Made by a program: the position numbers and the translations under genes. Positions 22,529 to 31,022 of a DNA stretch of 41,839 nt are shown one piece after another. The stretch's first letter is position 1. Every line of letters starts with the position of its first letter. Below the pieces are notes generated by a model, which worked only from the letters and a program-made list of their open reading frames with translations, was not told where the DNA came from and searched no databases. The stretch lies in assembly GCA_003670925.1 (NCBI GenBank), contig QWQG01000015.1, positions 1 through 41,839 of the forward strand. Direction: 5' to 3'. The DNA comes from Planctomycetota bacterium. Its GTDB lineage: Bacteria; Planctomycetota; Planctomycetia; Planctomycetales; Planctomycetaceae.

Positions 22529-25044
22529 TCCCATGGAAGTTTTTCTGGAACAATCTCCGCTTGCGCCCAAGCCGCACGCTCCTCACGATTCTGAGTATAG
22601 CGGGAGGCGTTGCCGCAGTGGTGGCGGTGTTGCAATCAACGGCTGCCACACGCAGCGAACTGGCCGCGTTGCATCAGACACTGGCCTCGCGCGTGGCCAT
22701 GGAAATTGTGGCGTCGGATGCCTCCGCCTTTCTTGTGGAAGACCTGCCTCCGGTTGCAGCAGAACCAGGGGTTCAAGCAGCGATTCCGATCTTTCGGGTC
22801 TTTTCGAAGTTAGTTGCCGATGGCGGAGACGCGCGTGGAATCGCGATTGGCGTGGACTTGGAACAGTACCGCGTGGTCCGCGATTTCAATTTCGTGTCAG
22901 GACGAATGTGTGCGGAAAAGGGCGAAGTCTGCCTTGAAGCCAACGTCGCTGAAAGTCTCGGCGTTGCCATCGGCGATGAAGTTCGACTGGGGGCTCGTGG
23001 ATTGCCGTGGCTTCTTCCGAAAACAGTCGTGGGGATTCTAAAACCACTGGGAATTGGTGCGGTTGAGGAAACTGCGTCGATGTTTCTGACGCTTGCTGAC
23101 GCGGCGACGCTGGGAAAGGCTCCAAGGAAGGCTACGGCTCTGCAGATTGTGTTGCAGCCAGAGACAGACGCTGACAGCATTGCGACGAAGATCAGGGCAC
23201 AGCTTCCAGACCATTTGGTGCTGACACATGCTGCTTCTGCGGCGCACCTGAGCCAACCGACGGAAGATATTATCAATGTAGGACTCCACTCAGCAGCAGC
23301 CTTGGCGGTTGTCGCGGCGATCTTTATCGTGATCAACACATTTCAGATCTCTGTCGCCGAAAGGCAGCGGCAGTTAGCACTGCTGAGAATTGTGGGAGCC
23401 ACCACTGATCAGGTGCGCGCGTCGATGTACCGGGAGGCGTTCGTGCTGGGCGCTATCGGGACCATCGTCGGGATTGTGCTGGGTGCCTTTGGGAGCCGCT
23501 TTTTGGCTCAAGGTATGGAGGACATCTTTGGCTTTACGAGCGTGACGGTCGCATCGATTCGACCGCATGCCATTCTCGCAGGTCTCGTCTTTGGCCCCTT
23601 AGTGACACTGGTCTCTGTCTGGTATCCTGCGCGAACTGCGTGCGACGCCCCACCGCTGGCTGTGCTCCGGTCTGCCGTCGCACCACGGCGAGGCGTGCCG
23701 TTGCGTATTTCGTTCGGCACTGGGGTGATGTTCTTGTTGGCTGCGATGCTGATGTTTGGTTGCGCGTATATGGAGATTTTTGCTGAGGGGACCAGCGTTG
23801 TCGGATTTGGTCTTGTCCTGTTTGCTGGTACGTCGTGTCTACCCTCACTAATTAGACCGTTCTCTTCGCTAGTCTACGGCGTCATTAGCCGCCGATTTCC
23901 GCTGGAATCGCGGCTAGGCCAACGGCAGTTGCTCGATAACTTCGGACGCACTTCACTCACCGCGGCTGTGCTGTTCGTGGTATCGGCTGCTAGTGTCAGC
24001 ATTGGCAACACCACACTCCTGATCACTCAGGACGTTCAGTCGTGGTTGGATCGTACCCTCACGGCTGACTTCCTGCTGCGGGCAAGTCGTCCTCGGGTCG
24101 ACATGTCGGAGTCCGATCCACTGCCTGATGAGTTGGAGATTCAGCTCGCGACGATCTCGGGGATTGCCGCAATTGATCGGATGACATTTTCTCTCTCGTC
24201 CATCAATGGGATAGTCGCGACATTGATGGTGCGTCAGCTTACGGAGTACGATGATTTGCCGATTGATCTTGTAGAAGGTGATCCCGTCGAGGTTCGCCAA
24301 GCGTTGCTAGCCGGCGACGCAGTGATCGGATCTGTGCTCGCACACAGGTTGGGTTGCAAGCCACACGAAACCGTGCGCATCGAGGTGTCCGGCATCAGTC
24401 ATTCTGTCCGGGTTGCTGGCGTCGCCAGAGAATACACTGCGGGAGGACTAATGATCATTATGGATCGGGCCGCGGCACAGCAGCTCTTTCCGATCCAGCC
24501 CGCTCAGGTGTATGGGATTCGCTGTCATCAGGCCGCGACGGAGGACGTGGGCACAAGCCTGCGCACCATTGCGCGTGAGCAAGGTTTAATTTTTCAGTCC
24601 TTGTCAGATTTACGCGAGCTGGTTCGGGGTATGATCAGCGGACTAACGAATCGGCTTTGGCTGATTCTGGTTCTTGCACTGGTCATTGCCGGGTTTGCGA
24701 TTGTCAATACGCTGACGATGAATGTGATCGAGCAAACCCGGCATCTCGGCGTGCTGCGTGTGGTCGGGATGTCACGCCTGCAAGTCTTTCGGATGTTTCT
24801 TTTTCAGGCATTTGTGTTAGGCCTGCTGGCACTCTTACCTGGCATGATTGTCGGCGTGTTCGTGGCATTTTTAATCACCATTTCTTTTCGCGGCGTAGCG
24901 GATCACGGCGTTGCGTTTGCCGTCCATCCGATGTTGTTGGCGTGTTACCTGTCCAGTGGATTACTCCTCTGCCTCCTGGCTGCCACGCTTCCCGCGATTC
25001 GCGCTGGTCGCCTAAAACCCTTGGAAGCGATTCATGAGGAATGA
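22525..25044 (+). CDS. FtsX-like ABC transporter permease, duplicated
   Basis: This 839-residue permease combines two FtsX/MacB-type halves. After an N-terminal helix (RTLLTILSIAGGVAAVVAVL) comes a periplasmic MacB-type domain. Helices near residues 250-275, 300-325 and 350-370 form the first FtsX core (RQLALLRIVGATTDQVRASM). Two more helices lead into a second periplasmic domain, and a final three-helix FtsX core follows (RHLGVLRVVGMSRLQVFRMF). This layout, with ten or so helices, matches large single-chain permeases rather than the four-helix MacB or FtsX. The ATG at 22525 overlaps the ATPase stop; a GTG at 22492 is less likely. No membrane-fusion protein gene adjoins, so a tripartite MacAB-TolC type pump is not supported by context. 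Confidence 0.93.
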   Translation: MIPWKFFWNNLRLRPSRTLLTILSIAGGVAAVVAVLQSTAATRSELAALHQTLASRVAMEIVASDASAFLVEDLPPVAAEPGVQAAIPIFRVFSKLVADGGDARGIAIGVDLEQYRVVRDFNFVSGRMCAEKGEVCLEANVAESLGVAIGDEVRLGARGLPWLLPKTVVGILKPLGIGAVEETASMFLTLADAATLGKAPRKATALQIVLQPETDADSIATKIRAQLPDHLVLTHAASAAHLSQPTEDIINVGLHSAAALAVVAAIFIVINTFQISVAERQRQLALLRIVGATTDQVRASMYREAFVLGAIGTIVGIVLGAFGSRFLAQGMEDIFGFTSVTVASIRPHAILAGLVFGPLVTLVSVWYPARTACDAPPLAVLRSAVAPRRGVPLRISFGTGVMFLLAAMLMFGCAYMEIFAEGTSVVGFGLVLFAGTSCLPSLIRPFSSLVYGVISRRFPLESRLGQRQLLDNFGRTSLTAAVLFVVSAASVSIGNTTLLITQDVQSWLDRTLTADFLLRASRPRVDMSESDPLPDELEIQLATISGIAAIDRMTFSLSSINGIVATLMVRQLTEYDDLPIDLVEGDPVEVRQALLAGDAVIGSVLAHRLGCKPHETVRIEVSGISHSVRVAGVAREYTAGGLMIIMDRAAAQQLFPIQPAQVYGIRCHQAATEDVGTSLRTIAREQGLIFQSLSDLRELVRGMISGLTNRLWLILVLALVIAGFAIVNTLTMNVIEQTRHLGVLRVVGMSRLQVFRMFLFQAFVLGLLALLPGMIVGVFVAFLITISFRGVADHGVAFAVHPMLLACYLSSGLLLCLLAATLPAIRAGRLKPLEAIHEE

Positions 25045-25114
25045 GCAGCTGCGGCCGGCGCACGTTGATGCATCCCTTGCGTCCCCCCGCGCAGAGGATG
25101 ATCCCGATTGCCGC

Positions 25115-25738
25115 CTACTTTCGTTGCCGCTGGTAGATCTCAGCCAAGATGTCTTCAACCGATTTGAGTTTCTTGCCGGATTCCATGACTGTCTCGATGC
25201 GGTCGCGGGCGTCCTGCGGGCTGTGGCCAACACTGACGAGCGCTTCATAGGCTTCGGACATGAGGTCTGAAGCATTATCCGGCGCGTCCGGAATGCGGGC
25301 TGCGATCATCAGCGCGAATTTCGTCATCTTGCGTCGGAGTTTGGCGACGATACGTTCAGCCATGGCAGGTCCAATGCCGGGGAGCGTACTTAGCGTCTTA
25401 ACGTCCTTCTCTTCGATCGAAGTCGCAATTTCGCGCACTGGTCTTACCATGGCGCGGAGCACTTTCTTAACGCCTAGGCCATCGACGGAACACACAAATT
25501 CGAAGAATTCCAACTCTGCTTCGTTCATGAATCCGATCATGCGCGGTGTAAGTCGTCCCTGTTGTGGATTGCCTTCGAGATATTCAATCGTGCGGAGACT
25601 GACTTCCGTGTCCAGTTTCGACTGCAACTGCCGACGGACAATATCCGGCAACAAGACTTCGTGATCAAATCCACCGATGCGAATCGTGGCACAGACTTCG
25701 TTCAGACCCACAAGCAGGCCGGTCACGCGCGTAATCAA
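25115..25738 (-). CDS. ruvA: Holliday junction branch migration protein RuvA
   Basis: RuvA binds four-way DNA junctions as a tetramer and guides the RuvB motor during branch migration in recombination and repair. The 207-residue protein has an N-terminal OB-fold ([20 protein letters not shown]), then the helix-hairpin-helix region ([14 protein letters not shown] and [19 protein letters not shown]). A C-terminal domain with [15 protein letters not shown] should contact RuvB. The start is a TTG at 25738. It gives the usual family N-terminus (M-I-T-x-x-T-G) and has GAGGTG at ideal distance; no ATG is available there. Its first residues are conserved in type, but the OB-fold is more diverged than in most bacteria. 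ruvC lies 127 bases upstream on the same strand. ruvB is not in the window. Confidence 0.9.
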   Translation of the reverse strand: MITRVTGLLVGLNEVCATIRIGGFDHEVLLPDIVRRQLQSKLDTEVSLRTIEYLEGNPQQGRLTPRMIGFMNEAELEFFEFVCSVDGLGVKKVLRAMVRPVREIATSIEEKDVKTLSTLPGIGPAMAERIVAKLRRKMTKFALMIAARIPDAPDNASDLMSEAYEALVSVGHSPQDARDRIETVMESGKKLKSVEDILAEIYQRQRK

Positions 25739-25742
25739 GAAA

Positions 25743-25748
25743 CACCTC
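25743..25748 (-). promoter_or_regulatory. Ribosome binding site deciding the TTG start of ruvA
   Basis: GAGGTG on the minus strand ends four bases before the TTG at 25738. There is no in-frame ATG near the family's expected N-terminus. This site therefore supports a TTG start and argues against the more upstream TTG at 25750, which would overlap the site. Confidence 0.7.
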
Positions 25749-25865
25749 AAATTGTCAGTTGGACAGATTAGAAAAAACGTCAGGAGCTAAGCGTGCAGTG
25801 CATTCCTCTGGGGATTTGCAAATCGGAAAAAATCTGGCGAGTGGCGCTTGGCCCATGTTTGAAAA

Positions 25866-26390
25866 CTATGCGGCAAAACGCACGGAATGATACAGACACA
25901 GTGCCACGGCGGAAGCGTCTGCGACGTCATTCGGCTCAGGCAATTTTGTGAGTCTCAGTGCCGCCTGAACGGCCAATTGCATCTGATCCTTGGGAGCTTT
26001 TCCGCTGCCAGTGAGGAGGCGTTTGATTTCCGCAGGAGAATAGTGAATTACGGGAATCCCGGCATCGGCAATCGTCATCAGAATTGCCCCACGAGCATGT
26101 GCGAGCAGCAGCGATGATTTGACATTGATGGCACTGGAAAATACCTGCTCAATCGCCACAATTTCCGGCTTCAGTTCGGCCAGCACTTCCCGCAGTCCAC
26201 AACCAATCTCATGCACGCGCTGATGCAGACTCAAGGTTTTTGTCGACTGGATCACGCCTCCTTCCCGCAAAAATGGCCCGCGTGATGTGCGTTCAATCAG
26301 CGCGTAGCCAGTGCGGTTGAGACCCGGATCTATACCCAGATATCGAGTCTGCTTCTGAATAAGATTTTGAGAACGTACGGTGAATTCCAT
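25866..26390 (-). CDS. ruvC: Crossover junction endodeoxyribonuclease RuvC
   Basis: RuvC is the dimeric nuclease that cuts Holliday junctions to finish recombination. The 174-residue protein has the RNase-H-like core with the four acidic catalytic residues: Asp21 in YLGIDPGLNRTGYA, Glu81 in VAIEQVF, and Asp155 and Asp158 in PNDVADASAVAL. The lengths between them are normal. The ATG at 26390 has GGA eight bases upstream; a GTG at 26396 lies too close to that site. The first 16 residues before the conserved strand are longer than usual, so a later start is possible, although no better codon is seen. It is upstream of ruvA in a two-gene unit. Confidence 0.94.
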   Translation of the reverse strand: MEFTVRSQNLIQKQTRYLGIDPGLNRTGYALIERTSRGPFLREGGVIQSTKTLSLHQRVHEIGCGLREVLAELKPEIVAIEQVFSSAINVKSSLLLAHARGAILMTIADAGIPVIHYSPAEIKRLLTGSGKAPKDQMQLAVQAALRLTKLPEPNDVADASAVALCLYHSVRFAA

Positions 26391-26503
26391 GCTCACATCC
26401 GTGTGAAGTGTGCGACGGCTTGTTCAAACGGCAAGCGTCGTTCGGTGGTTTGACCCGAGTTGCCGGCGAGGCTGATACGCTTCATTTCTTGCCGCTGGCT
26501 CAG

Positions 26504-27016
26504 TTAAACGGTTTCATTCATGATCAAGATTACCACGTCTGCGGAGATCGATTCGCCTCGTCCCACGGGGCCAACTTTTTCACCAGACTTTGCTTTGACA
26601 TTGACAACATCGGGCGGCAGGTGCAGAAGCTCTGCCAGCCGCAGCCGAATCTTGGGTTTCCAAGATGCCATGCGAGGTCGTTCCGCATGGATCGTACAGT
26701 CGAGGTTGATAATTCTCCAACCACCTTTCAAAACACTCTGCAGCACGGCATCTAGCAACTTCGCCGAATCGGCATTTTTCCATTCGTCGCTGGTGTTTGG
26801 AAACCATTCGCCGATATCGCCCTGCCCCGTTGCCCCCAGCATGGCGTCGATCACCGCGTGCAGTAGAACATCCGCATCACTGTGCCCGTCGAGCCCAAAG
26901 TCGGCGTCTGTGATATGGATGCCGCCAAGAATGAGGGGGCGTCCCGCAAGCGTGCGATGCGTATCGTGCCCTTCCCCGATGCGGAGCCTGGATTGTTTCA
27001 ACTCAGCATTGGTCAT
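26504..27016 (-). CDS. ispF: 2-C-methyl-D-erythritol 2,4-cyclodiphosphate synthase
   Basis: IspF makes the cyclic diphosphate intermediate of the non-mevalonate isoprenoid pathway. Diagnostic features are RIGEGHDTHR (metal-binding Asp and His), LILGGIHI, DGHSDADVLLHAVIDAMLGA with the third metal-binding His, GDIGEWFP, and the C-terminal KAKSGEKVGPVGRGESISA. Two in-frame ATGs are possible (27046 and 27016) and neither has a clear ribosome site. I prefer 27016 (170 residues) as nearer the usual length of about 160. No ispD is adjacent, although ispD-ispF pairs are common elsewhere. It lies 113 bases upstream of ruvC on the same strand and may be co-transcribed. Confidence 0.95.
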   Translation of the reverse strand: MTNAELKQSRLRIGEGHDTHRTLAGRPLILGGIHITDADFGLDGHSDADVLLHAVIDAMLGATGQGDIGEWFPNTSDEWKNADSAKLLDAVLQSVLKGGWRIINLDCTIHAERPRMASWKPKIRLRLAELLHLPPDVVNVKAKSGEKVGPVGRGESISADVVILIMNETV

Positions 27017-27267
27017 CAGCGGTTTCTGCAGAAAATAATTCAACATCCGTTCGGCAATCTATGCCGGAGTTCAGGGATCGAACGTTGCAGAGTGTCTTCC
27101 AAATTCACGCAATTTACCAGTTCCTGCATGGCTTCCCGAGTCTGCCGTTGACTTAAAAACCACGTCTGCCGTACGGTTCCCGTTTCTCGCCCTGCGGAGA
27201 CTACTGAAAAGCCGTCCGATTCGCGACGGCAAATTTGAGCGTTTGATCCCTTTACGAAGATGTCCCT

Positions 27268-28182
27268 ATGTCACAAGCACCAGCACTTGCTGCGGCAACG
27301 CTTATGTTGTTGCTGCCGGGCTGCGCGCTGTTTCAGTGGCCGGGAGAGGCAACTAAGAGCGTCACTTCGCCTCGGGAATGGTTTGGGCATAAGACGAAAG
27401 TGGAGGACGCTCCGACTCTCAATACTGCTCGGCTGGAAGCCAGTATTGTGACAAAGCCAGCAAATGATGAGACAATTCGTCAGCATGTGTGGCTGGAATT
27501 AGATGAGAGCGGTCTGATGGCGGCGGATCGACGTCAGCGGCTGAATCAAAGTGGATTCCGCGTTGCCGTCGCCAGTGGAACAGCGCCTTGGGCTCTTCAA
27601 AGCCTCGCCCGAGAAGCCTCGGCAGCCCTGCGCACCACCGAAGGTCAGGCGTCGCAAAATTTACAGATGAGTGATCAACTCAGTGCGTTGGGACCAACCT
27701 TCAACGTCATGCAGAATAGTAAAAGTCTCATTGAGGTTCAAAGTCAGCTCGATTCATCCATGTTGCCAATCAATGAACTCCCAGAACTCGCCATTCTGCG
27801 TGATCAATCCGGACTGCGGTGCGTCATGGAAGTGTCCGTCAAAGAACTCATGGACGATATGGTCCTGCTCAGCGTATTGCCTCAGATTCACATTGGAGCC
27901 AACACGCCCCGGTTCAGTATCAGTGGGTCGACAGAACAACTTCCCATGCGGCAAAACATTGTGCCGCTGTACGACCAGCAGTTCACCGTTCGGCTGCACA
28001 CCGGAGACATTGTTGTGATCGGTCAACAACGATCTCAAAAATGGAACTCGGGACGTTTGTTCTTTGAACCTCTTTCCGGGAGCGCTGCGACCGAACGGCT
28101 CCTGATGATTCGCCTCGCAGGCGTGGATCAGATGAAGGGTCAGCGTGATTCGTCATTCCGGCTGGGCGCTTATGACAAGTAA
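27268..28182 (+). CDS. Putative lipoprotein of unknown function
   Basis: This 304-residue protein starts with a short hydrophobic leader ending in a lipobox, LLLPGC (Cys19), so it is probably lipidated and envelope-anchored. The leader is unusual in having no positive charge before the hydrophobic core. The remainder is soluble; its C-terminal half has beta-rich stretches ([36 protein letters not shown]) ending in [13 protein letters not shown] associate this pattern with planctomycete hypothetical proteins but cannot name a family. ATG at 27268 is the only start in frame after an upstream TGA; a weak GAAG precedes it. Its stop lies 16 bases before the trmL start, so the pair is probably co-transcribed. 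Confidence 0.75.
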   Translation: MSQAPALAAATLMLLLPGCALFQWPGEATKSVTSPREWFGHKTKVEDAPTLNTARLEASIVTKPANDETIRQHVWLELDESGLMAADRRQRLNQSGFRVAVASGTAPWALQSLAREASAALRTTEGQASQNLQMSDQLSALGPTFNVMQNSKSLIEVQSQLDSSMLPINELPELAILRDQSGLRCVMEVSVKELMDDMVLLSVLPQIHIGANTPRFSISGSTEQLPMRQNIVPLYDQQFTVRLHTGDIVVIGQQRSQKWNSGRLFFEPLSGSAATERLLMIRLAGVDQMKGQRDSSFRLGAYDK

Positions 28183-28198
28183 TGCACATCCGGTTTCT

Positions 28199-28681
28199 AT
28201 GGAAACTCAAGCAGCTCCGCCACTATTGCATCTGGTTTTGTATCAACCGGAGATTCCCCAGAACACCGGCAACATTGGTCGCACCTGCGTGGCGATCGGT
28301 GCCAAATTGTGGCTCATTCGTCCGCTAGGATTTCGCGTCGATGATCGGTCGCTGAAACGTGCGGGCATGGACTATTGGCAACACCTCGACTGGGAAGTTG
28401 CTGACAGTTGGGATGATGTGCGAAAGAGCCTGCCCGATGCGCAGGTCTGGTGTCTCACGAAGACCGCCTCAAGGCTTGTCTGGGAGGCTACGTTTCACGC
28501 TGGTGATATCCTGCTTTTTGGCAGCGAATCCCGAGGACTTCCCGCTTCAATCCTGAACCAGAATCCCGCACATAATCTCAAACTGCCAATGAGCGATCTT
28601 GTTCGCAGCCTAAATCTTGCGAGCACTGCGAACACGGTTGCCTATGAAGCCGTGCGGCAACTAGGGGGCTTAAGAGTTTGA
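28199..28681 (+). CDS. trmL: tRNA (cytidine(34)-2'-O)-methyltransferase TrmL
   Basis: TrmL methylates the 2'-OH of the wobble nucleotide in certain leucine tRNAs using S-adenosylmethionine. The 160-residue protein consists of the SPOUT knot alone, as expected. It carries the three SpoU-family motifs: [17 protein letters not shown] near the start, [12 protein letters not shown] in the middle, and [22 protein letters not shown] at the end, which forms the knot and SAM pocket. Starts at 28172 (overlapping the lipoprotein gene) and 28199 are both ATG without a strong ribosome site. I use 28199 because the family fold begins right after it. The gene converges with the HDOD-GGDEF gene. Confidence 0.93.
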   Translation: METQAAPPLLHLVLYQPEIPQNTGNIGRTCVAIGAKLWLIRPLGFRVDDRSLKRAGMDYWQHLDWEVADSWDDVRKSLPDAQVWCLTKTASRLVWEATFHAGDILLFGSESRGLPASILNQNPAHNLKLPMSDLVRSLNLASTANTVAYEAVRQLGGLRV

Positions 28682-28713
28682 GTGTGCTTGCGAGGCGATG
28701 ATCACAAACCGGA

Positions 28714-28731
28714 GGCTAGCGGGCGATAGCC
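28714..28731. repeat. Hairpin between convergent stops
   Basis: GGCTA at 28714-28718 and TAGCC at 28727-28731 can pair around an 8-base GC-rich loop in the 59 bases between trmL and the HDOD-GGDEF gene. There is no T-run on either strand, so it is a poor intrinsic terminator. The GGAGGCTAGC core resembles short intergenic repeats I associate with planctomycetes, but a second copy is not seen in this window. Confidence 0.3.
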
Positions 28732-28740
28732 CCGTGCTGC

Positions 28741-30384
28741 TCACACCCCTGCCAACACCCATTTGCCAGTGTCGTAGGTTGCGAGGTACATACGGTCGCC
28801 GCCGCGACGTTTGGCTTCGCACATCGCGCGTTTGGCTTCTTTGATCAGAGCATCGGCACGAACAGAAGTGGAAGCCTGTGGCACATAGATCACAGCACCA
28901 AGGCTGCAGGTTATTTTGCGGTCAAATTCGACTGATTTTAGGTCCGTCCGGATCCGGCCGCGAATCTGATCGGCTAGCAGGATGAGCATATCCGGGTTGA
29001 TGTCTTTCAGTGTGATGATAAATTCATCGCCACCGTACCGCACAACGGAATCTGTCAACCGCGTGCATTCCTTCAGAATGCCCGTCACCTGTACCAGCAG
29101 CAGGTCTCCCGCAGGTTGGCCTTCCGTGTCGTTGATCGATTTGAATCCATCAAGATTGACAAATATCAGTCCGACGGGAACACCGTGTTTATGGGCCTGT
29201 TGAATCGTTGAATTCAGAGCGGTCCCCAGCCAATCGCGATTGAATGCGTTAGTCAGATGATCGCGCCAGAGAGTGTTCTGCTGCGATTCGACATGCTGTT
29301 CAGTTGCCATGCAGATACGTTCCGCAGGTTCGCTTGAAACATGTCCATGGGCGAGTCGCAATTGACAGGTGACGGCAATCTCTGCAAGAAGTCGTTGGGC
29401 TTCTGTCAGAATAGGTTCCAATTCCGGCGGGCGCCCCATATCGATTCCAAACGCGGCACTCAATTCACCGATGCGCTGATCAAGATCGCCTAACATGCGA
29501 ACAATATCGTGTGGTTGCATCGCGAACACTTGCATCAGCATGCGTTCGATGTGTTCCCTGCTGCAACTCAGATTGGAGCGGACTTCTTCCAGATACTCCG
29601 CCACATGTGAGGCCGTGATCATCGCTGCTGGCAATGAAACACTGGAGTCAAATTTGATTGGGACGACGTGCTGAGCGGATGCATGATGCACGGCGATGGC
29701 GTCGATAATTTCTGAGTCGAGATTCCAGCGACGACACAGGCCAATGCTAACGTCGATGTGGGTAAATCCCAGCCATCCCTGTTCGCGCTGACATTGGGAA
29801 CGATCGTCATCGACTTCGAGGATGTTTTCCACATATTCTTGGCCGCATGTATGGAGCAATGCCAACCGACCGATATCCTGAACCAACCCGGCAAGGAACC
29901 AGTTGGCTGGATCAACCCGTTGTCCCTGACGATTCGCCAAGATCTCAGCAGTGGCTGCTTGCATGAGTGACTGACGCCAGATCTGCTGATAGTGTGGCCG
30001 CAGATTCAACGAGTTTCGGTTCTGATATTCTGCCAAACAGAAACTGAGCACGAGCGTCCTCACCATTGTCGTACCCAAGCGTGGTACGGCCATCTCAATC
30101 GACGAGGCTCGCGTCCGCATTCCTAACAGCGCAGAATTTGCTGTTTTTAGGATGCGACCGGCAATCGCAGGGTCGGTGCGAATGATCTCGATTATTTTGT
30201 CAAAGTCCGGCTCAGGGTTGCGTGCGATTTTTACAATTCGCTGGGCAACTTCCGGAAGACTTGGAAGTCGATCAGACGCAAGGATGGAATCGAGTGAAAT
30301 CGGCAAAATGAATCTCCGGCATCCAGCCATCGCGATCAGGAGCGTTTTGGGAACACAAAGCAACAGGGGTTGCAATGTTGCCAT
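28741..30384 (-). CDS. HDOD domain and GGDEF (diguanylate cyclase) protein
   Basis: This 547-residue signalling protein joins an HDOD domain (about 38-240: RLPSLPEVAQRIVKI, LLGMRTRASSIEMAVPRLG) to a C-terminal diguanylate cyclase (about 375-540). The cyclase is intact: FVNLDGFKSIND for metal and substrate, and RYGGDEF with the signature at 451-455. An RLTD sits exactly five residues before the RYGGDEF-proximal segment, forming the c-di-GMP inhibitory I-site. In the HDOD part the HD-type position reads VQDIGRL, with Gln for His, which fits the non-catalytic nature of HDOD domains. No membrane helix is seen. It should make c-di-GMP in response to an unknown signal. The ATG at 30384 is chosen over a TTG at 30390; an ATG at 30330 is also possible. 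Confidence 0.92.
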   Translation of the reverse strand: MATLQPLLLCVPKTLLIAMAGCRRFILPISLDSILASDRLPSLPEVAQRIVKIARNPEPDFDKIIEIIRTDPAIAGRILKTANSALLGMRTRASSIEMAVPRLGTTMVRTLVLSFCLAEYQNRNSLNLRPHYQQIWRQSLMQAATAEILANRQGQRVDPANWFLAGLVQDIGRLALLHTCGQEYVENILEVDDDRSQCQREQGWLGFTHIDVSIGLCRRWNLDSEIIDAIAVHHASAQHVVPIKFDSSVSLPAAMITASHVAEYLEEVRSNLSCSREHIERMLMQVFAMQPHDIVRMLGDLDQRIGELSAAFGIDMGRPPELEPILTEAQRLLAEIAVTCQLRLAHGHVSSEPAERICMATEQHVESQQNTLWRDHLTNAFNRDWLGTALNSTIQQAHKHGVPVGLIFVNLDGFKSINDTEGQPAGDLLLVQVTGILKECTRLTDSVVRYGGDEFIITLKDINPDMLILLADQIRGRIRTDLKSVEFDRKITCSLGAVIYVPQASTSVRADALIKEAKRAMCEAKRRGGDRMYLATYDTGKWVLAGV

Positions 30385-30523
30385 AGGCAATCTTGGCTCG
30401 ATAAAATCGCCACGACGTCAATTCAAGGCCTGCTTCGGGTAAATACCCATGCCTTGATTGTGCCTTAATGACAGGTTCTATGGACTGGAGGGTTTAGACA
30501 GCCATGCTGTGCTGGAGGATGGA

Positions 30524-30570
30524 CACTCCTGTTCTTCGAAAGACCAGAAAACTTGGTCGAAGCAGGAGTG
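30524..30570. repeat. Long intergenic hairpin with related repeat motif
   Basis: CACTCCTG (30524-30531) pairs with CAGGAGTG (30563-30570), and CTTCGA (30534-30539) with TCGAAG (30557-30562), giving 14 base pairs with one two-base bulge and a 17-base loop. An outer ACAGCC/GGCTGT pair (30498-30503 and 30571-30576) could extend it. The left arm continues from GATGGACA, resembling the 20-bp repeats at 11488 and 19798 with a few differences. There is no T-run. Confidence 0.5.
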
Positions 30571-30643
30571 GGCTGTACAGCCAGAGTCTTTCCAGATGTC
30601 ACTGGCTCGGGCCGAGGACTCCGACACGAATGTCAACGTAACC

Positions 30644-30682
30644 AAATAAAAAAACGCCGCAGCGTCTGTTGCTGCGGCGTTT
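30644..30682 (-). terminator. Rho-independent terminator
   Basis: A perfect 12-base-pair stem (arms 30652-30663 and 30671-30682, containing CGCCGCAGC/GCTGCGGCG) has a 7-base loop and is followed on the minus strand by a T-rich tail. It lies 28 bases after the stop of the 103-residue gene. It is the clearest intrinsic terminator in the window. Confidence 0.9.
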
Positions 30683-30710
30683 GGCTATTTTCGGGATGGC
30701 AAAACTTAAA

Positions 30711-31022
30711 TCAGGCGACGTCGAAGACTTCAACACTTTCTTCCGCCAATTCATCATCCACAAACAGGTTTCCAACGCTACCCGGACCGTGATCGTAGCA
30801 GTCATCTGAATGCCAGAGCGGTAAGCCCGCGGCATAACGGGCTGCAAGCATCATTACTTTTTCTTCTGAACCAGGCTTGGCGGCCGTTGGAGCGGCTGGG
30901 TCTACGCCAAGAGATCGCAATTCTTCTTCAAATCCTGCGTCCAGATCACTGAGGAATTCATATCCCTCAATTTCGGAGAGTGATTCAAGTCCAGATTCCA
31001 TTTCCACATAATAGGTCGACAT
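30711..31022 (-). CDS. Small acidic hypothetical protein
   Basis: This 103-residue soluble protein is strongly acidic, with Glu/Asp-rich ends (MESGLESLSEIEGYEFLSD, DDELAEESVEVFDV). A more hydrophobic centre contains LAARYAAGLPLWHSDDCYDH. There is no signal peptide, membrane helix or known motif, and I do not recognise the family. Coding status is well supported: GGAG lies eight bases before the ATG at 31022, and a strong intrinsic terminator follows the stop. It therefore forms its own transcription unit, and the terminator suggests substantial expression. The flanking gaps are large and repeat-bearing on both sides. Confidence 0.78.
   Translation of the reverse strand: MSTYYVEMESGLESLSEIEGYEFLSDLDAGFEEELRSLGVDPAAPTAAKPGSEEKVMMLAARYAAGLPLWHSDDCYDHGPGSVGNLFVDDELAEESVEVFDVA

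Larger units (their letters stand above)
30385..30710. other. Intergenic region with two hairpins
   Basis: No gene is supported here. The region contains a long imperfect hairpin at 30524-30570 and the terminator of the minus-strand 103-residue gene at 30644-30682. The promoter of the HDOD-GGDEF gene should lie at the left end, but I cannot assign its boxes. Confidence 0.55.

Noticed and set aside
25071-25099. Fourth copy of the dispersed repeat between the permease and ruvA
   Set aside because: Only the end (CCGCGCAGAGGATG) matches well; the rest needs gaps, so a chance match is possible.
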